Below are positions 1 to 8,754 of a stretch of DNA of 64,000 nucleotides, piece by piece. The DNA comes from Saccharothrix sp. ALI-22-I (GTDB lineage Bacteria; Actinomycetota; Actinomycetes; Mycobacteriales; Pseudonocardiaceae). Numbering within the stretch: position 1 is the first letter of the stretch; every line of letters starts with the position of its first letter. Position numbers and translations under genes: made by a program. The stretch is taken from positions 149,525-213,524 of the forward strand of contig NZ_MTQP01000056.1 in assembly GCF_001984175.1 (NCBI RefSeq), written 5' to 3'. Below the pieces are notes generated by a model. The model was not told where the DNA came from. It searched no databases and worked only from the letters and a program-made list of their open reading frames with translations.

Positions 1-1
1 C

Positions 2-514
2 GATCTGGTGAGCACGCACGGCAGTTTCTTCGTCACCGGCAACCACGAGTACTACTCGGGCGCCGAGCCGTGGTTGGCGGAGCTGGAGCGGCTCGGCGTC
101 AACCCGCTGCGCAACGAGCGGCTGACGATCGAACGGGCCGGCGCGTCGTTCGACCTGGCGGGCGTCACCGACGTCACCGGTGCGGACTTCGAGGACGGTC
201 CCGATTACGCCCGCGCGCTCGACGGCCGCGACACGTCGACGCCGGTGGTGTTGATGGCGCACCAGCCGGTGCAGGTCCGCGAGGCCGCCAAGCACGGTGT
301 GGACCTGCAACTGTCCGGGCACACGCACGGCGGCCAGATGTTCCCGTTCCACCTCGCGGTCGGCTTGCAGCAGCCGGTGCGCAGCGGGCTGGAGACCGTC
401 GACGGCACCCAGGTCTACACCACCAACGGCGTCGGGTTCTGGGGTCCGCCGGTGCGCGTCGGCGCGGCGCCGGACATCACCGTCGTGGAGCTGCGTCACA
501 AGTTCGCCGGCTGA
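2..514 (+). CDS. Metallophosphoesterase, C-terminal part (5' end outside window)
   Basis: The reading frame is open from the left edge, so only about the last 170 residues are present. It contains two signatures of calcineurin-like metallophosphoesterases: GNHEYY near visible residue 14, and SGHTHGGQMFP about 90 residues later, whose His residues bind the metal pair. The GHTHGGQ form with an aromatic/Pro tail resembles the YaeI/YkuE group, which is often membrane-anchored; the N-terminal part that would show an anchor is missing. The substrate cannot be read from this fragment. The gene ends about 100 bp before the spermidine operon, with no obvious strong hairpin between, so read-through is possible. 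Confidence 0.88.
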   Translation, partial: DLVSTHGSFFVTGNHEYYSGAEPWLAELERLGVNPLRNERLTIERAGASFDLAGVTDVTGADFEDGPDYARALDGRDTSTPVVLMAHQPVQVREAAKHGVDLQLSGHTHGGQMFPFHLAVGLQQPVRSGLETVDGTQVYTTNGVGFWGPPVRVGAAPDITVVELRHKFAG

Positions 515-612
515 TAGCGCATTTTTCGCCTTCACCGCCTAGAGTGGACCGCCGTGCCTGATGACGGTCAGACCGTGCCTGTTCACGGTTGCGGAGGGGG
601 ACCCCTAGCGAG
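515..612 (+). promoter_or_regulatory. Leader of the spermidine operon with a 9-bp direct repeat
   Basis: This short intergenic stretch holds two exact copies of CCGTGCCTG, at 552-560 and 573-581, 21 bp apart (two helical turns). A TAGAGT hexamer at 540-545 could be a -10 box, but I see no convincing -35. GGAGGGGG at 592-599 is the likely ribosome site for the decarboxylase. The repeat could be an operator; no regulator is identified. Confidence 0.35.
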
Positions 613-1812
613 ATGACGAAGAGCTTTGCCGACCAACGGCTTCGCGAGGCAACAGCTCGTATCCGTCGTTTCCTGGACCATGAGCAACCGGACACCCCCT
701 GTCTGGTCATCGACCTGCCGACCGTGCGCGACCGGTTCCACGCCATCCGCGCGGCACTGCCGCAGGTGGGCATCTTCTACGCGGTGAAGGCGAACCCCAC
801 GCCCGAAGTGGTCGGACTGCTGGCCGCCGAGGGCGCCTGCTTCGACGTGGCCAGCCCCGCCGAGATCGACCTGTGCCTGGAGCGCGGCGCCGCGCCGGAG
901 GCGATCTCGTACAGCAACCCGATCAAGAAAGCGCGGGACATCGCCTACGCCTACGGGCGTGGGGTGCGACTGTTCGTGTCCGACAGCGAACAGGACGTGC
1001 GCGCGCTCGCCGAGCACGCGCCCGGCGCGTCGGTGCTGCTGCGGATTCTGGTCAACAGCAAGGGTTCCACCTACCCGTTCGGCAAGAAGTTCGGCTGTTC
1101 GCCCGAAATGGCGACGGATCTCCTGCGGTCGGCCGCCGAACTCGGTCTGGTTCCGCTGGGTGTGGCATTCCACGCCGGGTCGCAGCAACTGGACCCGAGC
1201 GGCTGGGACGGCGCGATCGCCGACGCCGCGGTGATCACCGCGAAGCTGCACGCCGAAGGGCTTTCGCTGACCACGGTCAACCTGGGTGGCGGCCTGCCCG
1301 CGGGCTACCTGACGCAGCCGCCGCCGTTGGCCGAGTACGCCGCGGCCATCACCGCGTCGATCACCCGTCACTTCGGCGCCCTCCCGGACGGCTGCCGTGC
1401 GCCCGAGGTGATGATCGAGCCCGGACGCGCTATCGTGGCTGAGGCAGGCGTGATCCGCTCCGAAGTGGTGCTGGTGTCGCGGAAGTCCTATTCGGACGAA
1501 CGCCGCTGGGTGTTCCTCGACATCGGCCGCTACGGCGGCCTGGCCGAGACCGAGGGCGAGGCGATCGCGTACCCGCTGGTGCCGAGCCGGGACGGTGCGC
1601 CGTTCGGCGGGGTGCCGGTCGGCCCGGTGGTGCTGGCCGGTCCGACGTGCGACGCGGACGACGTCCTGTACCAGAAAACGTGCTACGAGTTGCCGTTGGA
1701 GTTGCGCGCGGGCGACTACGTCGACCTGATCGGCGCGGGCGCCTACACGGCCAGCTATTCGTCGGTGGCGTTCAACGGCTTCCCGCCGCTGGCCACCCAC
1801 TGCGTGCGATGA
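613..1812 (+). CDS. Ornithine/lysine-type decarboxylase (fold III PLP enzyme)
   Basis: A 399-residue member of the Orn/DAP/Arg decarboxylase family 2 (alanine-racemase fold). YAVKANP carries the PLP lysine (about residue 59), HAGSQ lies near 187, EPGRAIV near 269, and GPTCDADD near 343 carries the conserved active-site cysteine donated across the dimer. The length suits eukaryotic-type ornithine decarboxylases better than the longer diaminopimelate decarboxylases. The ATG at 613 follows a GGAGGGGG site; a TTG at 589 would lie upstream of that site and is unlikely. The next genes encode AdoMet decarboxylase and spermidine synthase, so the most likely role is making putrescine, or cadaverine if lysine is used. 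Substrate choice cannot be settled from sequence alone. Confidence 0.88.
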   Translation: MTKSFADQRLREATARIRRFLDHEQPDTPCLVIDLPTVRDRFHAIRAALPQVGIFYAVKANPTPEVVGLLAAEGACFDVASPAEIDLCLERGAAPEAISYSNPIKKARDIAYAYGRGVRLFVSDSEQDVRALAEHAPGASVLLRILVNSKGSTYPFGKKFGCSPEMATDLLRSAAELGLVPLGVAFHAGSQQLDPSGWDGAIADAAVITAKLHAEGLSLTTVNLGGGLPAGYLTQPPPLAEYAAAITASITRHFGALPDGCRAPEVMIEPGRAIVAEAGVIRSEVVLVSRKSYSDERRWVFLDIGRYGGLAETEGEAIAYPLVPSRDGAPFGGVPVGPVVLAGPTCDADDVLYQKTCYELPLELRAGDYVDLIGAGAYTASYSSVAFNGFPPLATHCVR

Positions 1813-1867
1813 GCGCGCCCCCGGTTGTCCGTTGCAGTGCACCTCCTGAAGATGTTTGGAGTGATTG

Positions 1868-2281
1868 ATGTCCGAACTCCCGTGCGAAACCGAGCCCGTG
1901 GGCTTGTTCGCAGGACAGCACGTGCTCGCCGAGCTCGAAGGCGTGAGCCCAGAACTGTTGGACGACGAACAGTTCCTGCGACACGCGCTCGGTGAAGCGC
2001 TCACCCAGGCTGATGCCACGGTGTTGGAGGTGGTCTCCAAGCAGTTCGAGCCGCAAGGGGTCACCGTGCTGGCCCTGTTGTCGGAGTCGCACGCGTCCAT
2101 CCACACCTATCCGGAAGTCGGAGCGGTGTTCGTGGACGTGTTCACCTGCGGCACGCGCGCCAAGCCCGCGCTCGCGGTGCAGTTGCTGGCCCAAGCGCTG
2201 GGAGCTGCGTCGGCACGGACGGACATGGTCAGCCGGGGCCACCGCGTCCCCGCGTTCATCGGTGAGGAGAAGGCGTCTTGA
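1868..2281 (+). CDS. speD: S-adenosylmethionine decarboxylase proenzyme
   Basis: A 137-residue prokaryotic (SpeH-type) AdoMet decarboxylase that makes decarboxylated AdoMet, the aminopropyl donor for spermidine. The motif ESHASIHTYPE contains the self-cleavage site: the Glu-Ser bond is cut and Ser74 becomes the pyruvoyl cofactor. His79 and Cys94 stand 5 and 20 residues after that serine, the same spacing as the processing and catalytic residues of the Thermotoga maritima enzyme. ATG 1868 is preceded by GGAG at a spacing of six; an in-frame TTG just before it is less likely. The stop overlaps the start of the spermidine synthase by 4 bp, which suggests translational coupling. Confidence 0.93.
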   Translation: MSELPCETEPVGLFAGQHVLAELEGVSPELLDDEQFLRHALGEALTQADATVLEVVSKQFEPQGVTVLALLSESHASIHTYPEVGAVFVDVFTCGTRAKPALAVQLLAQALGAASARTDMVSRGHRVPAFIGEEKAS

Positions 2282-3120
2282 TCCGCGAACCGCTCGCGGC
2301 CGGTATGACCAGGCACTGGGACGTGTCCGAGGTCGTGGTCGACACCCGGACCGAGTTCCAGCACCTGGTGATCGCCCGTACCGCACAAGGGTTGTCGCTG
2401 TTCTGCGACGACGACCGGCAGAGCACCGAGTTCAGCCAGTTGACCTACCACGAGGCCCTGATGGCGCCGGCGCTGCTGCTCGCCGACCGCGTCGACCGGG
2501 TGCTGGTCATCGGGTCCTCGGAGGGCGTGGTGTGCCAGATGGCGGTGGCGGCGGGCGCTTCGGTGGTCGACCACATCGACATCGACGCGCAGGCCGTGCG
2601 GCTGTGCGCCGAGCACCTGCCTTACGGGTACACGGTGGAGGAGTTGGCGCTCGCCGAGAAGGGCGAGGGCGCGATCCGCGTCCAGTACATCGACGGTTAC
2701 GAGTACATCCGCACCACCTCCGAGCGTTACGACATCGTCCTGGTGGACCTGCCGGACGAGCGCGAGGAGGAGGCGCAGCACAACCGCCTGTACGGCGCGG
2801 AGTTCCTGGCCCTGTGCAAGGCGCTGCTCACGCCGGGTGGCGTCGTGGTGTCCCAGGCGGGCTGCCAGACGATGTGGCGCAACACCACGCTGATCCGCAT
2901 GTGGCAGCGGTTCAACGAGGTGTTCGGCACGGTGGCTTACTACGGCTCGGACGAGCACGAGTGGGCCTACCTGTTCGGGCGCGCCGACGAGGTGGCCGAC
3001 CCGACCGCGTTGATGGTCGAACGGCTGCCGGAGTGCGGCTACCAGCCGGAGACGATCGACGACCTGGCCTTGGTCGGCAACTCGATCCCGCCGTACCTGG
3101 TGCGCCACTCGCCGGCCTGA
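2278..3120 (+). CDS. speE: Spermidine synthase (polyamine aminopropyltransferase)
   Basis: A 280-residue Rossmann-fold aminopropyltransferase. VLVIGSSEGVVCQMA is the nucleotide-binding loop, DIDAQAV follows it, and DIVLVDLP holds the Asp expected to activate the amine. After the Asp the sequence (DEREEEAQHNRLY) departs from the common VDSTDPVGPA form, so the acceptor pocket may differ from classical enzymes and another aminopropyl acceptor is possible. The TTG start is inferred from the 4-bp overlap with speD and an upstream GAGGAGAAGG site. It is the last gene of the polyamine operon; a strong hairpin at 3134-3165 follows. Confidence 0.88.
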   Translation: MIREPLAAGMTRHWDVSEVVVDTRTEFQHLVIARTAQGLSLFCDDDRQSTEFSQLTYHEALMAPALLLADRVDRVLVIGSSEGVVCQMAVAAGASVVDHIDIDAQAVRLCAEHLPYGYTVEELALAEKGEGAIRVQYIDGYEYIRTTSERYDIVLVDLPDEREEEAQHNRLYGAEFLALCKALLTPGGVVVSQAGCQTMWRNTTLIRMWQRFNEVFGTVAYYGSDEHEWAYLFGRADEVADPTALMVERLPECGYQPETIDDLALVGNSIPPYLVRHSPA

Positions 3121-3133
3121 GATCCGCTTGATC

Positions 3134-3165
3134 GGGGCCGTCCTACCTCCGGGCAGGACGGCCCC
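3134..3165 (+). terminator. Hairpin terminator after the spermidine operon
   Basis: Perfect 11-bp arms, GGGGCCGTCCT (3134-3144) and AGGACGGCCCC (3155-3165), with a 10-nt loop, 13 bp after the speE stop. No T tract follows, as is common for actinomycete terminators. Confidence 0.8.
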
Positions 3166-3170
3166 GCTGC

Positions 3171-3302
3171 GTGTTCTGAGCGTTCAACTCGGGTGTTCTG
3201 AACGTTGGACACGCGCGTTCTGAACGTTGGACACGCGTGTTCCGAACGTTGGACACGCGTGTTCCGAACGTTGGACACGCGTGTTCTGGGCGTTGGACAC
3301 GC
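3171..3302. repeat. Six tandem copies of a 22-bp unit between convergent genes
   Basis: Units start at 3171, 3193, 3215, 3237, 3259 and 3281, exactly 22 bp apart, without spacers. The shared core is AACGTTGGACAC preceded by GTGTTCTG or GTGTTCCG. Each unit is itself nearly palindromic around AACGTT. The first unit differs in its second half (GCGTTCAACTCGG), and that variant also recurs at the second locus. The array sits between the 3' ends of speE and the S9 peptidase gene. The same unit builds the long inverted repeat at 17332-17492. Confidence 0.92.
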
Positions 3303-3313
3303 GGGGGTGGGGG

Positions 3314-5374
3314 TTAGGCGAGGGCGCGGTGGAGGAAGTCGACCTGGAGCAGGAGGAGGTTTTCGGCCACCTGCTCCTGGGGGGTCATGTGGGTCACGCC
3401 GGAGAGCGGTAGGACGGTGTGGGGGCGGCCTGCGGCGAGGAGCGCCGATGAGAGGCGCAGGGTGTGGGCGGCCACCACGTTGTCGTCCGCCAGGCCGTGC
3501 ACGATCATCAGCGGGCGCTCCAGCTTCGGGGCGTCGGCGATGAGCGAGTTCGAGTCGTAGACGTCGGGCTGGTCGGCCGGGTGGCCGAGGTAGCGCTCGG
3601 TGTAGTGGGTGTCGTAGAGCCGCCAGTCGGTGACCGGCGCGCCGGCGATGCCCGCGTGGAACACGTCCGGACGGCGCAAGACGGCCAACGCCGCCAGGTA
3701 GCCGCCGTAGGACCAACCGCGGATGCCCACCCTGGTGAGGTCGAGGTCGGGTTCCTGCGCGGCGACCGCGTGCAGGGCGTCGACCTGGTCGTCGAGGGTG
3801 GCGCCGGCGAAGTCGAACGCGATCTCCCGCTCCCACGCCGGACCACGACCGGGCGTGCCGCGACCGTCCACCACCAGGACCGCGAAGCCCTGGTCGGCCA
3901 GCCACTGCGACGTCAGGTAGGCGTTGCGCGCCGAGATCACGCGCTGCGCGTGCGGGCCGCCGTACGGGTCCAGCAGCACCGGCAGCTTCACGCCCGGCAC
4001 GTGGTCGCGCGGGAACAGCAGCGCGGCCCGCAGGTCGCGGTCGCCGACGGTCATCAGCCGTACTTCCGGCGTGAGCACCGGGGTTTCGGCGAACGTGCCG
4101 ATCTCACCGCCGGTGGACACCGTCACCTTCGGCCCGAAGTGGTCCATCGACGAACGGGCCAGCACCAGCACGCCGCCCGCGCGGGTCGCGCCGTGCACAC
4201 CGTCCTCTGTGGACAGTCGGGTGATGTTGTCCCCCGTCACCAGGAAGACGTGCGTCTGGGTCGGGTCGTCGGTGGACGCGGTGACCAGGACGCCGTCCTC
4301 GGCCACGTCCACCACCGACCGCACCTGGAAGCCGTCCGGGGTCCACGCGCGGTCGCCGACGACGAGCCGGTTCGCGTCACCGATCGGCAGCACGCGCAGC
4401 AGTTCGCCGTCCGGCGTCCAGGCCGGCGTCCCGGGGACGATCTCCAGCCAGTGCGGGTCGGTGTCGTCGGCCACCACGTCGGCCGCGCCGGTCTCGACGT
4501 CCACCGCCAGCACCTGCACGCGGCGCTGGTCGCGGGACTGGACTTGGAGCAGCGGCTTGCCGTGCGAAGACCACGACACCGCGCTCAGGTACGGGAACGC
4601 GTCGTGGTCCCACGCCACGTCCACCCGACCGGCGCCGAAGACCGCCACCCCGACCACGGCGTTGGCCTCGCCCGCGGCCGGGTACGCGATCTCGGCGGCG
4701 GGCGTGCCGGGGTTCGCCGGGTCGGCGATGTGCCAGCGCGGCACCGGCGCGTTGTCCACCCGGGCCGCCAGCACGTGCTCGCCGTCCGGGGAGAACCAGT
4801 ACCCCCGGAAGCGGCTCATCTCCTCGGCCGCGATGAACTCCGCCAGACCCCAGGTGACGTCCGGCCCGTCCGGTGAGGCGACCACCCGGTCCGCGCCGGT
4901 CTCCAGGTCCACGACGTGCAGCGCGCCGTCCGCCACGTAACCGACCTTGCGGCCGGTCGGGTCCAGGCGCGGATCGATCACCGCACCCGTCACCGGCAGC
5001 TCCCGCACCGCGCCGCCGGCGAGTTCGACCACGAACAACCTGCCGGACAACGCGAACGCCGCCTGCCGCACGTCACTGTCGGTGGAGTAGCCGACGATGC
5101 CCGCCGCCGACTCACGGGTGCGCTCGCGGCGCGCCCTCTCCTCCGGGGACAGGTCCTCGGGGTCGGTCAGCAGGGTGCTCGGGTCGGCCAGCAGCGTCTC
5201 GGTCCGGGTGGCGGTGTCGAACGCCCACAGGCCGTTGGCCCGGCTCGTGGCCGTGGCGGTGCGGAGGAAGTACACCTTGGCGCCGTCCGGTGCCGCGGTG
5301 AAGGTCCTCGGCGCGCCGAGGGTGAACCGCTGGGTGCGCGCGTGCTGGCGCGGGAAGGAGATCTCGTTGCCCAC
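3314..5374 (-). CDS. S9 family prolyl oligopeptidase (DPP IV-like)
   Basis: A 686-residue serine peptidase with an N-terminal beta-propeller typical of dipeptidyl peptidase IV (DPPIV_N) and a C-terminal alpha/beta-hydrolase domain. The triad is visible: Ser555 in GWSYGGY, Asp in HGLADDN near residue 631, and His662 in GVTHMT. The oxyanion/substrate region DPYGGPHAQ is also present. There is no signal peptide, so it is probably cytoplasmic and trims proline-containing oligopeptides. The GTG start at 5374 is the first codon that includes the whole propeller; its ribosome site is weak. The gene is transcribed toward the 22-bp repeat array. Confidence 0.92.
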   Translation of the reverse strand: MGNEISFPRQHARTQRFTLGAPRTFTAAPDGAKVYFLRTATATSRANGLWAFDTATRTETLLADPSTLLTDPEDLSPEERARRERTRESAAGIVGYSTDSDVRQAAFALSGRLFVVELAGGAVRELPVTGAVIDPRLDPTGRKVGYVADGALHVVDLETGADRVVASPDGPDVTWGLAEFIAAEEMSRFRGYWFSPDGEHVLAARVDNAPVPRWHIADPANPGTPAAEIAYPAAGEANAVVGVAVFGAGRVDVAWDHDAFPYLSAVSWSSHGKPLLQVQSRDQRRVQVLAVDVETGAADVVADDTDPHWLEIVPGTPAWTPDGELLRVLPIGDANRLVVGDRAWTPDGFQVRSVVDVAEDGVLVTASTDDPTQTHVFLVTGDNITRLSTEDGVHGATRAGGVLVLARSSMDHFGPKVTVSTGGEIGTFAETPVLTPEVRLMTVGDRDLRAALLFPRDHVPGVKLPVLLDPYGGPHAQRVISARNAYLTSQWLADQGFAVLVVDGRGTPGRGPAWEREIAFDFAGATLDDQVDALHAVAAQEPDLDLTRVGIRGWSYGGYLAALAVLRRPDVFHAGIAGAPVTDWRLYDTHYTERYLGHPADQPDVYDSNSLIADAPKLERPLMIVHGLADDNVVAAHTLRLSSALLAAGRPHTVLPLSGVTHMTPQEQVAENLLLLQVDFLHRALA

Positions 5375-5500
5375 CCGGACACCCTACGGGGGTCGCGACC
5401 CACCCCTGTCTTGGTTCACGTCTTTGAGCCGACCTGAACCGCACCGCCAGGAGGGCCGTAGTTGTCGGTGGAGCGACAGACGGACCAAGGAGGAGTGAGT

Positions 5501-6184
5501 GTGATCCGACGAAACCGAATCGCCATCGCCGTCGCGGGCGGCATGGCAGCCGTGCTCGCGCTGGTCATGTGGACATCCAACGCCACCGGCCTGCAGGGCA
5601 AGACGGTCGCGCAGACCGAGCAGGTGGGGGCCGCGGCCCAGGGCGACTACGGAGACGTCCAGGAGCCCTTGGCCCCTCCGACCAGCGAAGAAGCAGCGGC
5701 GCCCGTCGAGGACGCCCCGGTCGAGGTGCCCGCCGCCGAAGCGCCGGAGGGCCAGGCGGCGCCGGCGCCGTCCGGTCCCCAGGTGACGCTGGTGGGCAAG
5801 AGCGTGCCGAAGATGGGCGACGTCGTGCAGGATGGCGACGGCCGGACGCTGTACCGGTTCGACAAGGACACGCCGGACCCGGCGAAGTCCAACTGCGAGG
5901 GTCAGTGCGCCGTGACGTGGCCGCCCGTGTTGTCCAACGGCGCGCCGCAGTTGCAGGGCGTGGACCCGGCGCTCGTTTCGACGGTGAAGCGGGCCGATGG
6001 CACCGAGCAGGTCACCCTGGACGGCTGGCCGCTCTACACCTACTCGAAGGACGAGGCGCCGGGCCAGTGGAAGGGCCAGGGTGTCGGCAACACCTGGTTC
6101 GTGGTGCAGCCCAACGGCAAGCGCAACGTGGAGTGCCTGCCCGCGGGGGTGACCGTGCCGCCGGCGCCGCCGGCCAAGTCGTAG
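5501..6184 (+). CDS. Secreted/membrane-anchored protein with COG4315-type repeats
   Basis: A 227-residue protein. A positively charged start (VIRRNR) is followed by one hydrophobic segment (about residues 7-24), then an Ala/Glu/Pro-rich linker, then two copies of the 'secreted repeat of unknown function' (Lipoprotein_15 family), recognisable as GRTLYRFDKD with CEGQCAVTWPP, and GWPLYTYSKDEAPG. The hydrophobic segment lacks a lipobox cysteine, so it is more likely a signal anchor or cleaved signal than a lipoprotein. GTG 5501 is chosen because AAGGAGGAG (5487-5495) sits directly before it. The function of the family is not established; the two Cys in the first repeat may form a disulfide. Confidence 0.82.
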   Translation: MIRRNRIAIAVAGGMAAVLALVMWTSNATGLQGKTVAQTEQVGAAAQGDYGDVQEPLAPPTSEEAAAPVEDAPVEVPAAEAPEGQAAPAPSGPQVTLVGKSVPKMGDVVQDGDGRTLYRFDKDTPDPAKSNCEGQCAVTWPPVLSNGAPQLQGVDPALVSTVKRADGTEQVTLDGWPLYTYSKDEAPGQWKGQGVGNTWFVVQPNGKRNVECLPAGVTVPPAPPAKS

Positions 6185-6203
6185 TCCACTGTGGAATGCC
6201 CTG

Positions 6204-6234
6204 ATCCCCCGGCCTGGGGTTGGCCGGGGGATTT
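6204..6234. terminator. Bidirectional hairpin between convergent genes
   Basis: Perfect 11-bp arms, ATCCCCCGGCC (6204-6214) and GGCCGGGGGAT (6222-6232), with a 7-nt loop and a short T run on the plus side. It lies between the secreted-repeat gene and the 3' end of glyA and probably serves both. Confidence 0.85.
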
Positions 6235-6271
6235 GGGCGTTGTGCAGTGGGCCGCTATTCCGTGTCGTCGT

Positions 6272-7537
6272 TCACAGCGTGGGGTACAGCGGGTGCTTGG
6301 CGGCCAGCACCTCGACCCGCGCCCGCAGCTCCGCCAGGTCCGGCGACGCCTGCAACGCCGCCGCGATGACGTCCGCCACCTCGGTGAAGTCCGCCGCACC
6401 GAACCCGCGCGTGGCCAGCGCCGGCGTGCCGATGCGCAGGCCGGAGGTCACCATCGGCGGACGCGGGTCGTTCGGCACCGCGTTGCGGTTGACCGTGATC
6501 CCCACCTCGTGCAACCGGTCCTCGGCCTGCTTGCCGTCCAATTCGGACGCCACCAGGTCGACCAGCACCAGGTGCACGTCCGTGCCGCCGGTGAGCACCT
6601 TCACCCCCACCGCCGCGGCGTCCGGCTGGGACAGTCGGTCGGCGAGGATCTTCGCGCCCTCGACCGTGCGCCGCTGCCGGTCGGCGAACTCCGGTGACGC
6701 GGCGTGCTTGAACGCCACCGCCTTGCCCGCGATCACGTGCTCCAGCGGGCCGCCCTGCTGGCCGGGGAACACCGCAGAGTTGATCTTCTTCGCCAGGTCG
6801 GCCTCGTTGGTGAGGATCACACCGCCGCGCGGACCGCCGAGGGTCTTGTGCGTGGTCGTGGTCACGACGTGCGCGTGCGGCACCGGGCTCGGGTGCAGCC
6901 CGGCCGCCACCAGACCGGCGAAGTGCGCCATGTCGACCATCAGGTAGGCGCCCACCGAGTCGGCGATGCGGCGGAACTCGGCGAAGTCGAGCTGACGCGG
7001 GTAGGCCGACCAGCCCGCCACGATCAGCTTCGGCTGGTGTTCCAGCGTCAGCCGCTCGACCTCGGCCATGTCGACCCGGCCGTCTTCCTCCGAGACGTGG
7101 TAGGGCACCACGTTGTAGAGCTTGCCGGAGAAGTTGATCCGCATGCCGTGCGTGAGGTGCCCGCCGTGCGCCAGGTCCAGGCCCAGGATCGTGTCGCCCG
7201 GCTGGAGCAGGGCGAACATCGCGCACGCGTTGGCCTGCGCGCCCGAGTGCGGCTGCACGTTGGCGAAACCGGCGCCGAACAGGTCCTTGACCCGCTGGAT
7301 CGCCAGCCGCTCGATCACGTCGACGTTCTCGCAGCCGCCGTAGTAGCGGCGGCCGGGGTAGCCCTCGGCGTACTTGTTGGTCAGCACCGACCCCTGCGCC
7401 TGGAGCACCGACACCGGCGTGAAGTTCTCCGAGGCGATCATCTCCAGCGTGCTCTGCTGCCGGCGCAACTCGGCGGCCACGGCGTCCGCGACCTCCGGGT
7501 CGAACTCCGCGAGGGAGGTGTTGAAGTGCTCGGACAT
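6272..7537 (-). CDS. glyA: Serine hydroxymethyltransferase
   Basis: A 421-residue PLP enzyme interconverting serine plus tetrahydrofolate with glycine plus 5,10-methylene-THF. The family N-terminus (MIASENF), the [16 protein letters not shown] region, and the PLP-lysine motif [14 protein letters not shown] are all present, and the length is normal. ATG 7537 is preceded by GGGAGA. It lies 13 bp downstream of gcvT and therefore probably shares its glycine-riboswitch-controlled transcript. The pairing is sensible: GcvT belongs to the glycine cleavage system, which also feeds methylene-THF. Confidence 0.96.
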   Translation of the reverse strand: MSEHFNTSLAEFDPEVADAVAAELRRQQSTLEMIASENFTPVSVLQAQGSVLTNKYAEGYPGRRYYGGCENVDVIERLAIQRVKDLFGAGFANVQPHSGAQANACAMFALLQPGDTILGLDLAHGGHLTHGMRINFSGKLYNVVPYHVSEEDGRVDMAEVERLTLEHQPKLIVAGWSAYPRQLDFAEFRRIADSVGAYLMVDMAHFAGLVAAGLHPSPVPHAHVVTTTTHKTLGGPRGGVILTNEADLAKKINSAVFPGQQGGPLEHVIAGKAVAFKHAASPEFADRQRRTVEGAKILADRLSQPDAAAVGVKVLTGGTDVHLVLVDLVASELDGKQAEDRLHEVGITVNRNAVPNDPRPPMVTSGLRIGTPALATRGFGAADFTEVADVIAAALQASPDLAELRARVEVLAAKHPLYPTL

Positions 7538-7550
7538 GTGTGGGTCTCCC

Positions 7551-8651
7551 TTACGAAGAGCGCTTGTAGAAGGGCAGTGCGACGACTTCGACCGGCTCGC
7601 GCTTGCCGCGGACGTCCACCGACAGCTCGGTGCCGGGCTCGGTGTTGCCGACGGCGACGTACGCCATCGCCACCGAGTACCCCAGGGTCGGCGACAGGGC
7701 ACCGCTGGTGACCTCGCCGATGACGTTGCCCGTCGCGTCCAGCACCGGGTACCCGTGCCGGGGCGCGCGGCGTGAGGCGGTCTTCAGGCCGACCAGCTTG
7801 CGGTCCGGCCCCTGTTCGGCGACGGCGGCCAGGGCGTCGCGGCCGATGAAGTCGCCCGGCTTGTCGAGCTTCACCACCCGGCCGAGGTTGGCGTGGAACG
7901 GCGTGCTGTCGCGGCCCAGCTCGTTGCCGTACAGCGGCATGCCCGCCTCCAGCCGCAACGTGTCGCGGCAGCCCAGGCCGGCGGGCTTGAGGTCGTGCGG
8001 CGCGCCGGCCGCCAGCAGGGCCTGCCAGACGTGCGCGGCGTCGTCCGGCGCGACGAACAGCTCGAAGCCGTCCTCACCGGTGTAGCCGGTGCGGGCGAGC
8101 AGCACCGCCTTGCCGGCCACCTCGGTCGGGTACGACGCGTAGTACTTCACCGTGGCCAGGTCGGTGGGCGTGAGGCCTTCGAGGATCGCGGTGGCCTTCG
8201 GGCCCTGCACGGCGAGCAGCGCGTAGTCGGTCGACTTGTCCGCGACGGTCGTGTCGAAGCCCTTCGCCCGCGCCACCAGCGCCTCGTGCACGACGGCGGC
8301 GTTGGAGGCGTTCGCGACGACCAGGTACTCCAGTTCACCGGTGCGGTAGACGATCAGGTCGTCGATCACACCGCCGTCGGCCTCGCAGATCATCGTGTAG
8401 CGGGCGCGGCCGACGCCGATCGCGGACGCGTGGCCGACCAGGGCGTGGTCCAGCGCGGCGCCCGCCTCGGGGCCGGTGAGCACGATCTCACCCATGTGGG
8501 TCAGGTCGAACAGGCCCGCCGAGGTGCGCACCGCGTGGTGCTCGGCCAGCTCGCTGTCGTAGCGCAGCGGCATCCGCCAGCCCGCGAAATCGGTGAACAT
8601 GGCGCCCAGCGCCTCGTGCTCGGCGTGCAGGGGCGTGCGGCGGCTTTCCAT
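7551..8651 (-). CDS. gcvT: Glycine cleavage system T protein (aminomethyltransferase)
   Basis: A 366-residue T protein that moves the methylene group from aminomethylated lipoyl-H protein to THF and releases ammonia. Family regions visible include [10 protein letters not shown] near the start, FDLTHMGE, and [14 protein letters not shown], followed by the C-terminal barrel. ATG 8651 has a GGGAGGA site. The start codon overlaps the stop of a 28-codon leader ORF (TGATG), implying translational coupling. The gcvH and gcvP genes are not in this window. Confidence 0.95.
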   Translation of the reverse strand: MESRRTPLHAEHEALGAMFTDFAGWRMPLRYDSELAEHHAVRTSAGLFDLTHMGEIVLTGPEAGAALDHALVGHASAIGVGRARYTMICEADGGVIDDLIVYRTGELEYLVVANASNAAVVHEALVARAKGFDTTVADKSTDYALLAVQGPKATAILEGLTPTDLATVKYYASYPTEVAGKAVLLARTGYTGEDGFELFVAPDDAAHVWQALLAAGAPHDLKPAGLGCRDTLRLEAGMPLYGNELGRDSTPFHANLGRVVKLDKPGDFIGRDALAAVAEQGPDRKLVGLKTASRRAPRHGYPVLDATGNVIGEVTSGALSPTLGYSVAMAYVAVGNTEPGTELSVDVRGKREPVEVVALPFYKRSS

Positions 8652-8737
8652 CAGGCGGGGTCCTCCCTGGGTGCGGACATGCCGGTAGCGCCGACCGGTC
8701 GGGTCGGCGGAAGCGTACGAAGGATGACACGGTCCAT
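8651..8737 (-). CDS. Small leader ORF (28 codons) between riboswitch and gcvT
   Basis: ATG at 8737 follows GAGGAG at good spacing, within the expected expression platform of the glycine riboswitch. The frame (starts MDRVILRTLPP, ends PREDPA) stops in a TGATG that overlaps the gcvT start. No family is recognised. Position, ribosome site and stop-start overlap argue that it is translated and couples gcvT translation to the riboswitch state, but conservation was not tested. Confidence 0.5.
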   Translation of the reverse strand: MDRVILRTLPPTRPVGATGMSAPREDPA

Positions 8738-8754
8738 CGGAGACTCCTCGTCGA

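Noticed and set aside
3171..3302. CRISPR array
   Set aside because: The 22-bp units follow each other without spacers and no cas gene is near.
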